Of a stretch of DNA of 63,546 bases, positions 54,415-63,245 are shown piece after piece. The translations under genes and the position numbers were made by a program. Location: assembly GCA_019137195.1 (NCBI GenBank), contig JAGVSR010000013.1, positions 1 to 63,546 on the forward strand. Direction: 5' to 3'. The stretch's first letter is position 1; each line of letters opens with the position of its first letter. Source of the DNA: Alphaproteobacteria bacterium. GTDB taxonomy: Bacteria > Pseudomonadota > Alphaproteobacteria > Rhizobiales > Hyphomicrobiaceae. The notes under the pieces are model-generated. The model was not told the origin of the DNA, made no database searches, and worked only from the letters and a program-made list of their open reading frames with translations.

Positions 54415-56145
54415 GTGCATAGCGTTTTCTTCATCGCTATCAGGCGGCTGCGCGCACCCCTTATTCTTCTCATCCTGATTTTCGCCTTCGCGACCACGGG
54501 GCTCACGCTGATCCCGGGCATCGATGCCGCTGGCAAGCCGTGGCACATGACGCTGTTTCAGGCGTTCTACTTCGTGACCTACACCGCGACGACCATCGGC
54601 TTCGGCGAGGTGCCGCACGCCTTCACCGACACGCAGCGACTGTTCGCGACCTTGATCATCTACCTGTCGGTGATCGGCTGGGCCTACCTCCTTGGCTCGC
54701 TCCTGGGCTTGGCGCAGGACCGCGGCTTTCAGCAGGCGATCATTACCTCTCGGTTCAAGCTGGCCGTCTTCCGCCTCAAGGAGCCGTTCTATCTCGTTTG
54801 CGGTCTCGGCGAGACCGGAATGACGGTCGTCCGCTCACTCGATAAGCTCGGCTACCGTTTCGTGGCACTCGACCGCGACGACGGACGCATCCAGGAGCTT
54901 GAGCTCGAGGAGATGGCCAGCGACGCTCCGGCGCTGGCCGCGGACGCACGCTCGCCCGAGGCGCTCGCGTCGGCGGGCCTCCTCAAGCCGGAATGCGTCG
55001 GCGTTTTGGCGTTGGCCAACGACGACCACTCCAACCTTGCGATCTCCATCGCTGCGCGCCTGCTGCGGGCCAACGTTCCGGTGATCGCAAGGGTGGAGTC
55101 GGCGACCGTGACGGCATCCATGATCTCGCTCGGCACTTACCAGGTCATCAATCCGTTCCGCGAGTTCAGCGAGCACCTCGCTCTGGCCATGCGTGCGCCC
55201 GACAGCCATCGCCTATTCTCGTGGCTCACCGGGCCGCCCGGAACCTACCTGCCGCCTCGCGTGCCGGCGCCGCCGGGACGCTGGATCGTCTGTGGCTACG
55301 GCCGCTTCGGCGCCGAGGTAGTTGCTGCCATCCAGCGCGGCGGGTTCGAGGCGACGATCGTCGATCCGACAGGGGCCACAGCAGGTGGCATGTCCTCGGT
55401 CAAGGGCGAGGGAACCGACCTCGGGGTTCTCCAGGACGCAGGCGCCGCCGATGCATCCGGAATCGTCGCCGGCACCGACGACGACACGGCCAATCTCGCC
55501 ATCGCCATTGCGGCGCGCTCCATAAATCCCGGCATCTTCGTGATCTTGAGGCAGAACCTGCAGTCGAACGAGATGCTGTTCAGGGCATTCGCCGCCGACA
55601 TGACCATGGTCTCGAGCCAGATCATCGCCAACGAGTGTCTTGCCGTGTTGCGGACCCCGTTGCTTTCGGAGTTCCTCCGCCTGATCAAGACCAAGGACGA
55701 CGTATGGGCTTACAAGCTGGTCGAGCGCCTGCAGGCGCTTACCGGAGACGAGACCCCGCGGTTCTGGAGCATCTCGATCAGCCCGGGCGAGGCGCCGGGC
55801 CTCGTCGACGTCATGGGCCGTTTTGCTGCTCCGGTTCGAGTGGGCGATCTCGCGCGCAGCGTGACCTTCAGAAGCGATCGCATGCCGTGCATCCCGCTTC
55901 TGCTCGCACGCGATGGAGCACTGACCGAGTTGCCGGCAGACGATGTCGTGCTGCGGCTCGGGGACCGCATCCTGTTCGCCGGTCGCGAGCCTGCCGACGA
56001 GCACCAGCGCCTGATCATGCGTAACGCGAACGTCGCTGGGTATACGATCTTCGGCAGTGACGAGCTGGGCAGCTGGGTGTGGCGCAAGCTGAAGGGCCTG
56101 CGACGCGGGCGCCGCGCCGCCGCACTTACTTCACCTCGACCTTGA
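54415..56145 (+). CDS. Two-TM potassium channel with tandem TrkA-N (RCK-like) domains
   Basis: This 576-residue inner-membrane channel has two transmembrane helices (LILLILIFAFATTGLTLI and ATLIIYLSVIGWAYLLGSLL) around a pore loop with selectivity filter TATTIGFGEVP, a variant of TxGYGD. Two cytoplasmic TrkA-N Rossmann domains follow, beginning FYLVCGLGETGMTVVRSL and RWIVCGYGRFGAEVVAAI, and a TrkA-C-like part near IPLLLARDGALTELPADD. These domains gate channels in response to nucleotides or ions. The GTG at 54415 follows the DUF6394 stop directly, with GAGG about eight bases upstream. The last 20 bases overlap a convergent gene. Confidence 0.88.
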   Translation: MHSVFFIAIRRLRAPLILLILIFAFATTGLTLIPGIDAAGKPWHMTLFQAFYFVTYTATTIGFGEVPHAFTDTQRLFATLIIYLSVIGWAYLLGSLLGLAQDRGFQQAIITSRFKLAVFRLKEPFYLVCGLGETGMTVVRSLDKLGYRFVALDRDDGRIQELELEEMASDAPALAADARSPEALASAGLLKPECVGVLALANDDHSNLAISIAARLLRANVPVIARVESATVTASMISLGTYQVINPFREFSEHLALAMRAPDSHRLFSWLTGPPGTYLPPRVPAPPGRWIVCGYGRFGAEVVAAIQRGGFEATIVDPTGATAGGMSSVKGEGTDLGVLQDAGAADASGIVAGTDDDTANLAIAIAARSINPGIFVILRQNLQSNEMLFRAFAADMTMVSSQIIANECLAVLRTPLLSEFLRLIKTKDDVWAYKLVERLQALTGDETPRFWSISISPGEAPGLVDVMGRFAAPVRVGDLARSVTFRSDRMPCIPLLLARDGALTELPADDVVLRLGDRILFAGREPADEHQRLIMRNANVAGYTIFGSDELGSWVWRKLKGLRRGRRAAALTSPRP

Positions 56146-56707
56146 CCGAGAACGCGCCCCTCAGATCGCCGGGCTTGAACCCTGTCGCCTGGTCCTCCGG
56201 ATAGCTCGCCTCGATCGCTTGGGTCACCTCGGGAGCGAGCGCGCTGCCATGGCAGGCGAGGCATGGCTCCGCCGCCGTTGGGATCGCCTTCAGGTAGCGC
56301 ACCACCGTCTTGCCGCCCTCGGCCACAGTTTCGTAATGCTCGAGGCTCGCGGGATCGGCTCCGGCCGCAAGCTTTGCTGCGAAGTCCTCGAGTGCGCGCC
56401 GTTCGAGGTCATCCGGTGCGTTGAGCGGATTGCGCACCTTGAGCGCTGTGCGCCGGATGGCGACCGAGTGCGCTGCCGAGGCCTCCTTGGCTAGATCCTG
56501 AGCGACGCTCTTGCAAACCTCGATGGCCTTGACGGGTCCGCCGGCTTTGATCGCCGAGACGAGCTGGTCTTTGAGCTTGGCGCCGAGGTCCTTGACCGCG
56601 GCGCGGGCCTCGGCGAGTGCCGCAGCCTCGTCGGCCCGGCTGTCCCCGGCAGCGATCGGGCCGGTCAACACCAGAACCGCAACGCCAGTAACGACTGCTT
56701 TCCACAT
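56126..56707 (-). CDS. DUF3365 (Tll0287-like) haem c protein
   Basis: This 193-residue periplasmic protein has a signal peptide (about 1-25) and one haem c motif, CLACH (cysteines 149 and 152, histidine 153), near the C-terminus. Residues 60-110 contain VKAIEVCKSVAQDLAKE and RNPLNAPDDLERRALEDF, typical of the DUF3365 family, thought to act as redox sensors or electron carriers. The start at 56707 has GGGAG eight bases upstream; an ATG at 56728 is possible. It follows the RND pump genes on the same strand after 35 bases, so it is likely in the sulfide-response unit. Confidence 0.85.
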   Translation of the reverse strand: MWKAVVTGVAVLVLTGPIAAGDSRADEAAALAEARAAVKDLGAKLKDQLVSAIKAGGPVKAIEVCKSVAQDLAKEASAAHSVAIRRTALKVRNPLNAPDDLERRALEDFAAKLAAGADPASLEHYETVAEGGKTVVRYLKAIPTAAEPCLACHGSALAPEVTQAIEASYPEDQATGFKPGDLRGAFSVKVEVK

Positions 56708-56742
56708 GACAGGAGCTCCCGCATTCACTCAAAAGGTACGCC

Positions 56743-59700
56743 TCATACGGTCGCCGCTGCGGCAGGCTCGCTGGTCTCGGACTCATCGAGCGGCCGCCCG
56801 TCGTCGCGAAGCACCACGTAGATCGCCGGGATGACGAGCACCGTGAGCAGCGTCGACGACGCGAGCCCGAACAGGAGCGAGATCGCAAGTCCCTGGAAGA
56901 TCGGGTCGGTGAGGATCACCGCTGCGCCGAGCATGGCCGCGAGCGCGGTCAGGAGAATTGGCTTGAACCGGATCGAGCCGGCCTCCAGTAGCACTTGCCT
57001 GAGCGAGGCCCCGCTTCCCCGCCGCTCGCGGATGAAGTCGACGAGTAGGATCGAGTTCCGGACGATGATGCCGGCGAGCGCAATGAAGCCGATCATCGAG
57101 GTTGCGGTGAACGTCGCTCCGAGGAGCCAGTGCCCGAGCATGATGCCGATCAGCGTCAGGGGCACCGGCGTCAGGATCACGAGCGGCAGCTTGAAGGAGC
57201 GGAACTGCGCCACGACCAGAACGTAGATGCCGAGGAGGGCCACCATGAATGCCGCGCCCATGTCGCGGAACGTGACGTACGTGACCTCCCACTCGCCGTC
57301 CCACAGGATGGTGGGTCGGCGCTCGTCGTTGGGCGCGCCGTGGAGCCTCACCTCGGGCTTGCCGAGAGAACCCCAGTCGGCTGCCTCGATGAGGTCGCCG
57401 ACCGCGAGCATGCCGTAGATCGGAGCCTCGTACTCGCCCGCGAGCTCGGCCATCACCATTTCGGCCGGCCGGCCGTTGTGGCGAAAGATCGGATAGGACG
57501 CCGCCTCGCGGTCGAGCGTCACGACATCGCCGAGCTCGACGACGCTGCGCTCGCCGGGAAGCGCGTTGGCTGGCACTGGCGTCGCCAGCATCGTCTCCGA
57601 CACCTTGAGCGCGCTCTTCGGGTTCTGGACTGCGATCTCGATCGGATGCCTCCCGCCGCCTTTGTGCGAGTAGCCGACCGGCACACCGCCGAGATAGGTC
57701 GAGATGGTGTCGTAGACGTCGCCTTCCTCGACCTTGTAGAACTCGAGGTTCTCCTGGTCGATGGCGAAGCGCAGCCTGGGCGCACGCTCTCCGAACGACA
57801 CGTCGTCGTCGACGATGTACGGCACCGAGCGGAAGATCTCACGGAGCTTCGTGGCCGCGGCTCGCCGCTCCTCGGGGTTGTCGCCATAGACCTCGGCTAG
57901 CAGCGTCGCAATGACGGGCGGCCCTGGCGGCACCTCGACCACTTTCAAGACCGAGCCTTCCGGCAGCTTGATCGCCTTGAGCCGCTCCCGCACATCGAGT
58001 GCGATTTCATGGCTGGTCCTCGCACGTTCGCCCTTGGCCTTGAGGTTGATCTGAAGTTCGCCCTGCTCCGGCCCGTCGCGCAGGTACGAATGGCGCACGA
58101 GGCCGTTGAAGTTGAAGGGCGCGGCCGTGCCGACGTAGCTCTGAATGGACATGAGCTCTTCGAGCGAGGCGAGGCGCTCGGCAGCCTCGGTCAGAATGCG
58201 GTCCGTGTCCTCGAGCGAGGCACCGCGCCGGAGGTCGAGCACGACCAGCATCTCTGACTTATTGTCGAACGGCAACAGCTTCACTGTTACCGACTTGGTG
58301 TAGAACAGCGCCATCGCAGCCAGTGTGCCGATGCCGATCGCGACAAGAAAGCCGAGAGCCCGCTGTTTGGAGACGAGGATCGGCCGCGCTGCCGTCCGGT
58401 AGAGGTTCCCGAGCGCACCGCCCTGAGCCGCGTGCTGGTCATGGGTGCCGTGGCCGCCTTTGCCGCCGATTTTGAGCATGAGCCACGGCGTAATCGTGAC
58501 CGCGACAAAGAACGAAAGCACCATTGCCGCCGAGGCGTTGGCGGGAATAGGGCTCATGTATGGCCCCATCAGTCCCGACACGAACAGCATCGGGAGAAGC
58601 GCCGCGACCACGGTCAGCGTGGCGACGATAGTCGGGTTGCCGACCTCGGCGACCGCCTGGATGGCCGCGTCGACCCTGGTGCGTCCGTCGTGCATGGCCC
58701 AGTGCCGGGCGATGTTCTCGATGATCACGATCGCGTCGTCGACCAGGATGCCGATCGAGAAAATGAGTGCGAACAGGCTGACGCGGTTGATGGTGTAGCC
58801 GAGAAAATACGACGCGAACAGCGTCAACAGGATGGTCACCGGAATGACGACCGTGAGGACCGCGCCCTCGCGCCAGCCGATGGCGATCACGACGAGGAGA
58901 ACGATCGAGATCGTCGCGAGGCCGAGATGGAACAGAAGCTCGTTGGCCTTCTCGTTGGCGGTCTCGCCGTAGTTGCGCGTCACCGTCACCTCGACCGTGT
59001 CGGGGAGCAGGCTCTCTTCGAGCTCCCCGACGCGCTCGACGATGCGCTCCGAGATGACGACGGCATTGGCGCCGGCCCGCTTGGCGATGGCGAGCGTCAC
59101 CGCCGGCGCGCGCGTCATCTTGCCCGAGGCGTCCTTCTCGAAATGCCAGGCCTGGCGTTCGAGCGGCTTTCGGTCCACGACCACATTGGCCACGTCGCGC
59201 AGATAGACCGGGCGTCCGTCGCGTGACGTGAGCAGGAGAAGGCCGATGTCCGGAATGCCTTGCAGTGTCTGCCCGGCGGCCACCGCCTTGCTCTCGCCCT
59301 CGTCGCGCACGCGCCCCGCCAGGAACGAGCGGTTTGCATTCTTGGCCTTGCCGATGAGCTGCGCCAGCGTGATGCCGTAGAGCGACATGCGCTCGGCGTC
59401 TGGTTCGATGCGGATCTGCGGCGGCCGTCCGCCCGATATGTAGGAGAGCCCGACGTCCTCCAGCTTGGCGATCTCTACCTGAAGATCGCGCGCGATGTCG
59501 TAAAGCGTTGTATCGTCGATGCGCTCGACCCCGGGCTTCGGCTTCAGTGTCAGCGTGACGATGGCGACGTCATCGATGCCGCGCCCGACGATCAGCGGCT
59601 CGGGAATCCCGGCCGGCATGCGATCGAGGTTGGCGCGGATTTTCTCGTGTACGCGGAGGATGGCGTTGTCTGGTGAGGTGCCGACGAAGAAGCGCGCCGT

Positions 59701-60015
59701 GACGACCGCCCGGTCGTCCGTGGTATTCGAGTAGACATGCTCGACGCCACTGATGCCCTTGATGATCGTCTCCAGAGGCTCGGTCACCAGCTTGACCGCG
59801 TCGTCCGCCTTCAGTCCGTCGGCAGTGACGAAGATGTCGACCATCGGCACCGAGATCTGGGGCTCCTCCTCGCGCGGCAGCGCGACGAGCGCAATCAGCC
59901 CCAGCATCAGGCTTGTGAGCAGGAGGAGCGGCGTCAGCGGCGAGCGGATGAACGTGCGGGTGAGCCGGCCGGAGATGCCGAGATCCGGCGCCGGGGTCGC
60001 AGACGTACCGGTCAT
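56743..60015 (-). CDS. RND-family efflux permease
   Basis: This 1090-residue inner-membrane transporter has the 12-helix RND layout with two large periplasmic domains. The first helix follows GRLTRTFIRSPLTPLLLLTS, and the helix-4 proton-relay aspartates lie in IFSIGILVDDAIVIIENIAR. The late helices include GFIALAGIIVRNSILLVDFI. The substrate may be a toxic sulfur compound, metal or drug; I cannot tell which subfamily. The start at 60015 overlaps the adaptor gene stop by four bases (ATGA). The sulfide:quinone oxidoreductase lies upstream on the same strand. Confidence 0.9.
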   Translation of the reverse strand: MTGTSATPAPDLGISGRLTRTFIRSPLTPLLLLTSLMLGLIALVALPREEEPQISVPMVDIFVTADGLKADDAVKLVTEPLETIIKGISGVEHVYSNTTDDRAVVTARFFVGTSPDNAILRVHEKIRANLDRMPAGIPEPLIVGRGIDDVAIVTLTLKPKPGVERIDDTTLYDIARDLQVEIAKLEDVGLSYISGGRPPQIRIEPDAERMSLYGITLAQLIGKAKNANRSFLAGRVRDEGESKAVAAGQTLQGIPDIGLLLLTSRDGRPVYLRDVANVVVDRKPLERQAWHFEKDASGKMTRAPAVTLAIAKRAGANAVVISERIVERVGELEESLLPDTVEVTVTRNYGETANEKANELLFHLGLATISIVLLVVIAIGWREGAVLTVVIPVTILLTLFASYFLGYTINRVSLFALIFSIGILVDDAIVIIENIARHWAMHDGRTRVDAAIQAVAEVGNPTIVATLTVVAALLPMLFVSGLMGPYMSPIPANASAAMVLSFFVAVTITPWLMLKIGGKGGHGTHDQHAAQGGALGNLYRTAARPILVSKQRALGFLVAIGIGTLAAMALFYTKSVTVKLLPFDNKSEMLVVLDLRRGASLEDTDRILTEAAERLASLEELMSIQSYVGTAAPFNFNGLVRHSYLRDGPEQGELQINLKAKGERARTSHEIALDVRERLKAIKLPEGSVLKVVEVPPGPPVIATLLAEVYGDNPEERRAAATKLREIFRSVPYIVDDDVSFGERAPRLRFAIDQENLEFYKVEEGDVYDTISTYLGGVPVGYSHKGGGRHPIEIAVQNPKSALKVSETMLATPVPANALPGERSVVELGDVVTLDREAASYPIFRHNGRPAEMVMAELAGEYEAPIYGMLAVGDLIEAADWGSLGKPEVRLHGAPNDERRPTILWDGEWEVTYVTFRDMGAAFMVALLGIYVLVVAQFRSFKLPLVILTPVPLTLIGIMLGHWLLGATFTATSMIGFIALAGIIVRNSILLVDFIRERRGSGASLRQVLLEAGSIRFKPILLTALAAMLGAAVILTDPIFQGLAISLLFGLASSTLLTVLVIPAIYVVLRDDGRPLDESETSEPAAAATV

Positions 60016-61058
60016 GGTGCCACCACCGTATCGCCGTCTTTGAGCCCGCCGAGGATCTCGATCTGATCCGTACCATCGGCATCTTTGAAGCGCCGTCCGG
60101 TTTGCACGACGGTCTCGCTGGTGGTGCCGCCCTCTGCGGCGAGTCGCACAAAGTCGAGCCCGTAGCGCTTGAAGACGTACCACGGCGGTATCACGATCGT
60201 TGTCCGTTTGCCGGCCGAGATCCACACCGTAACGCGCTCGCCGACATAGTAGGTGCCGAGCCCCTCGACCTCGGCATCGGCCACGACGCGCCCGTTCGAG
60301 AGTTCCGGATAGACCTGCGTTATCTGCCCCTCGGTCGTGCCGTCGGCCTGGCCCTCGAGCGAGCGGCTGCCTGTACGCACCTTGTCACCGGCCTTGATCG
60401 TGCGCGCCTGCCGCTCTGGCAGCTCGAGCCGAAGCAGGAACTCGTTGGCGGCTATGGTGGCCACCGTTTCGCCGGCCATGACGACGCTGCCTTGCGTCAC
60501 CGGCACCTTGAGCACCCGGCCGGCGGCCGGCGCGATCACCTCTCCCTCCGCGATCTGCGTCTCGGTGACGGAAAGCTCGGTGCGCGCCGCTTTGAGCTCG
60601 TTTGTGGCGGTGTCGAACGCCGTCTGAGCCTGGTCGACACGGGACTGAGGGGCCACGCCCTTGGCCTTCAGCGCGAGGGAGCGCTCGAGCTCGGCCTCTG
60701 CGGTGTTGAGGCGGGACTGCGCGGCCTTGATCCGGGCTTCCAGGGCCTTGATCGTGAGGGCGATCTTGGGATCGGCGACCAGCGCGATCACCTGCCCTGG
60801 TGTCACCGCGCTGCCCTCATCGACCTTGAGCGAGACGATTGTCCCGGGCGTGCGCACGCGGGCCTGGCTAACGTCCTTCGAACGAACGGTAGCGTAGACG
60901 GACTTGAGGTCGTCGACGCTCGTCGCATGCACGGTGAGGCGCGGGGCGTTGGCGGCCGCATCGGCCTTCGTCGTGTCGGGCTCCTCGGCCAGCACGCCGG
61001 GACCGGCAGTGAGAAGCGCAGCGGCGAGTCCCGCTGCAATGGTTCTGGTGATTGACAT
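60012..61058 (-). CDS. RND/HlyD-type periplasmic adaptor
   Basis: This 348-residue membrane-fusion protein begins with a signal sequence (SITRTIAAGLAAALLTAG), then the lipoyl half GTIVSLKVDEGSAVTPGQVI, a coiled-coil hairpin (IKALEARIKAAQSRLNTAEA onward), the second lipoyl half VIAPAAGRVLKVPVTQGSVV, and a beta-barrel. It links the RND permease to an outer-membrane channel, which is not in the window. The start at 61058 has GGAG eight bases upstream; the earlier frame lacks signal character. The 216-base gap before the oxidoreductase holds no gene and may contain a promoter. Confidence 0.9.
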   Translation of the reverse strand: MSITRTIAAGLAAALLTAGPGVLAEEPDTTKADAAANAPRLTVHATSVDDLKSVYATVRSKDVSQARVRTPGTIVSLKVDEGSAVTPGQVIALVADPKIALTIKALEARIKAAQSRLNTAEAELERSLALKAKGVAPQSRVDQAQTAFDTATNELKAARTELSVTETQIAEGEVIAPAAGRVLKVPVTQGSVVMAGETVATIAANEFLLRLELPERQARTIKAGDKVRTGSRSLEGQADGTTEGQITQVYPELSNGRVVADAEVEGLGTYYVGERVTVWISAGKRTTIVIPPWYVFKRYGLDFVRLAAEGGTTSETVVQTGRRFKDADGTDQIEILGGLKDGDTVVAP

Positions 61059-61274
61059 CGCGGCTGCTCCGCACCCTCTTCGGACTCCCGCCGGCAAAGA
61101 GCCGGCAGATTGCTTCTCCATCCGGCCATTCAGTGGCCGGTCGCAAACGCGAGCCGCGGCGAATCAGCCGTCGAGCCGTGCCGTGGCGCAGTTCTCGTGC
61201 TTGTTCCGGCTCCCGCTTGCCGTACGAGCACCCACAACACGGCCCAACGACTGCTCCGCGCCCTCGGAGCTCGT

Positions 61275-62576
61275 TCAGGTCGATGCGGGCTTTTGCTTCA
61301 GCTTGTTGACGCCGAGCGTCCTCATGATGAATTTCTCGTAGACCGGCTCGCTGGTTCCGTTCTTGATCTTGTTCAAGAAGTACTTCTCGAAGCCCACCTT
61401 GGCGAGATGCACCCAGTAGCCCTGCCCCGACCAGTTGACGTTGCGGGGCGGGATCTGTGGCAGCGCGATGAAGGCCACGCCCTCGTCGCCGAAGTCCGCC
61501 AGGCAGACCGCGTTCCAGGTCGCCTCGTGCGTCGGCTCCTTCCCCTTCAAGAGATCCTCGATATTGTGAGCCGTTGCCGTCACCATGCTCTCGATCATGT
61601 AGCCGGTCTTTGGAACGCCGAGCGGTACAGGGGTTTGCTCGGTTGGCGCAATGGCGACGCACACGCCGGCCGAGAAGATATTCTTGTACTTCGGGTTCTG
61701 CTGGTGTTTGTCGACGATCACGAAGCCACGCGGATTGGCGAGTCCCTCGATCCACTTGCCCGTGTCGTCCTTGAGGCAGTCGACGCCCTTGAATGCGGGG
61801 ATGAACATCGAGCTCTTGCTCGGAAGCTTGTGCGCTTTCTTCAGAGTGCCGTCTTCGTTAAGCTCCGAGACCTCGACGCTGTCGGGGTTCACGCGATCGA
61901 TCTTCGCGTTTGTGATCCACCGGATGTCGCGGTCGCGCAGAGCCGACTCGAGCAGCGTCTTGGTGTCGCCCACGCCGCCGAGGCCGAGGTGACCGATATA
62001 GGGCTCCGAGGTGACGAACGTCATCGGCACGCGGTCGCGCACCTTGCGCTTCCTGAGCTCAGCAGAGGCCAGGAACGCATATTCGTAAGCTGGCCCGAAG
62101 CATGACGCCCCTTGCACCGCGCCAACCACCATCGGCCCGGGATCGGCGCAGAACGCCTCCCACTTCTGTCGCGCCACTTCGGCGTGGTCCACATGACAGA
62201 TCGAGACGGAATTGGCATGGGGGCCGAGGCCCTCGATCTCGTCGAACGCGAGCTTCGGCCCGGTGCAGATGACGAGGTAGGTGTACTCGGCCTTGGTACC
62301 GTCGCCGAGCATCACGGCATTCTCCTCGGGGAGGATGCGCATTACGCCCGAGGCATTGAAGCTGATGCCGAACTTCGGCAGAACGGTCCTGAGATTGATG
62401 CGGATGTCGTCGGGCTTGCGCCAGTTGATGGCGACCCACGGATTGGACGGCACGAAGTTGAAGTAGTTGCTGTCGTTGACGACCATAACCTCGGTCGCCA
62501 TGCTGAGCTGACGCCGCAGCTCGAAAGCCATCGGCACACCGCCTATCCCGGCGCCTACTACCACGACTCTTGGCAT
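61275..62576 (-). CDS. sqr: Sulfide:quinone oxidoreductase
   Basis: This 433-residue membrane-associated flavoprotein oxidises sulfide and passes electrons to quinone. It opens with VVVGAGIGGVPMAFELRR for FAD binding. The three redox-active cysteines of the enzyme class are present: cysteine 127 in SICHVDH, cysteine 159 in GASCFGPAYE and cysteine 358 in NAVCLADFGD. The FAD-closing IFSAGVCVAIAPTEQTPVPL is typical, and the C-terminal amphipathic part (VHLAKVGFEKYFLNKIKNGT) would bind the membrane. It lies downstream of an ArsR regulator and a DUF2892 gene and upstream of an RND pump, a BigR/SqrR-like arrangement. Confidence 0.9.
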   Translation of the reverse strand: MPRVVVVGAGIGGVPMAFELRRQLSMATEVMVVNDSNYFNFVPSNPWVAINWRKPDDIRINLRTVLPKFGISFNASGVMRILPEENAVMLGDGTKAEYTYLVICTGPKLAFDEIEGLGPHANSVSICHVDHAEVARQKWEAFCADPGPMVVGAVQGASCFGPAYEYAFLASAELRKRKVRDRVPMTFVTSEPYIGHLGLGGVGDTKTLLESALRDRDIRWITNAKIDRVNPDSVEVSELNEDGTLKKAHKLPSKSSMFIPAFKGVDCLKDDTGKWIEGLANPRGFVIVDKHQQNPKYKNIFSAGVCVAIAPTEQTPVPLGVPKTGYMIESMVTATAHNIEDLLKGKEPTHEATWNAVCLADFGDEGVAFIALPQIPPRNVNWSGQGYWVHLAKVGFEKYFLNKIKNGTSEPVYEKFIMRTLGVNKLKQKPAST

Positions 62577-62670
62577 CTGCGATCCTCCCGACCTGCACGG
62601 CCTCGCGTTCCGTGCGTTTGTGATTGGTTATGCGAGGAATGCCGCCGCTGGGGCGGACGAACGCTTAGGC

Positions 62671-62883
62671 TCAGTCTCCGGCGCAGAATGCAGCGCCGGG
62701 CTTGACGCCGAGGCGCGCGAGGATGGTCGCGAGCGGGCAGAAGCCCGTGAACGACGCCTGCAGGAGGTTGAGCCCGACGAAGGCCGTGAAATAGAGCCAA
62801 TAGGGGCTCACCGTCTGGCTCAATACGAGCGACAGAAGGATCATGGTCCCGGCGAAGGCCATCACGGCGCGGTCGATGGTCAT
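62671..62883 (-). CDS. DUF2892 (YgaP-like) small membrane protein
   Basis: This 70-residue inner-membrane protein has two hydrophobic segments, [18 protein letters not shown] and [20 protein letters not shown], then [16 protein letters not shown], with cysteines after the second helix and near the C-terminus. The start at 62883 overlaps the ArsR gene stop by four bases (ATGA), so it is translationally coupled to the regulator. It is a second copy of the family also seen at 10771-10959. The family is commonly found with sulfide-oxidation genes, but its reaction is unknown. Confidence 0.87.
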   Translation of the reverse strand: MTIDRAVMAFAGTMILLSLVLSQTVSPYWLYFTAFVGLNLLQASFTGFCPLATILARLGVKPGAAFCAGD

Positions 62884-63209
62884 TTGGAGGATGCCTTTCT
62901 GGATCGTGTTGCTGGTGCGGTGCAAAAAAGCTCGTAGAGAGTGCCCATGATCCTTTGGACGCGCGGATCCGAGAGCGAATAGTAGATGGTCTGCGCCTCG
63001 CGCCGCGTGATGACGAGGCCGCTTTCGCGAAGCTTGGCGAGATGCTGCGACAGCGCCGACTGGCTGAGCGGAACCACCTCCTCCAGCTCGCCGACCGAGC
63101 GCTCGCCCTTGTTGAGCTCGCACAGGATCATCAGGCGATTGTTGTTCGACATGGCCTTCAAAAGGCCAGCCACTTCCTTGCTGCGGGCGCTGAGATCTTG
63201 CATATGCAT
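62880..63209 (-). CDS. ArsR-family persulfide-sensing repressor (BigR/SqrR-like)
   Basis: This 109-residue winged-helix repressor contains [19 protein letters not shown], the DNA-recognition helix, and QTIYYSL, the wing. Two cysteines, 30 ([10 protein letters not shown]) and 96 (YELFCTAP), are 66 residues apart, exactly the spacing of the sulfur-sensing pair in BigR and SqrR, which form a polysulfide bridge and release DNA. It is the first gene of the sulfide unit. The ATG at 63209 is chosen; ATG 63203 is also possible. The promoter places transcription start almost at the start codon, so the message may be leaderless. Confidence 0.88.
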   Translation of the reverse strand: MHMQDLSARSKEVAGLLKAMSNNNRLMILCELNKGERSVGELEEVVPLSQSALSQHLAKLRESGLVITRREAQTIYYSLSDPRVQRIMGTLYELFCTAPATRSRKASSK

Positions 63210-63213
63210 AAAA

Positions 63214-63245
63214 GCTAAATTAGCAAACACGCATATACAGGTCAA
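63214..63245 (-). promoter_or_regulatory. Promoter and operator of the sulfide-response operon
   Basis: On the minus strand TTGACC (63245-63240) and TAATTT (63222-63217) are exactly 17 bases apart, a good sigma-70 promoter. The -10 lies inside the palindrome GCTAA-A-TTAGC (63214-63224), a probable site for the adjacent ArsR repressor. The region is AT-rich compared with its surroundings. Confidence 0.65.
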
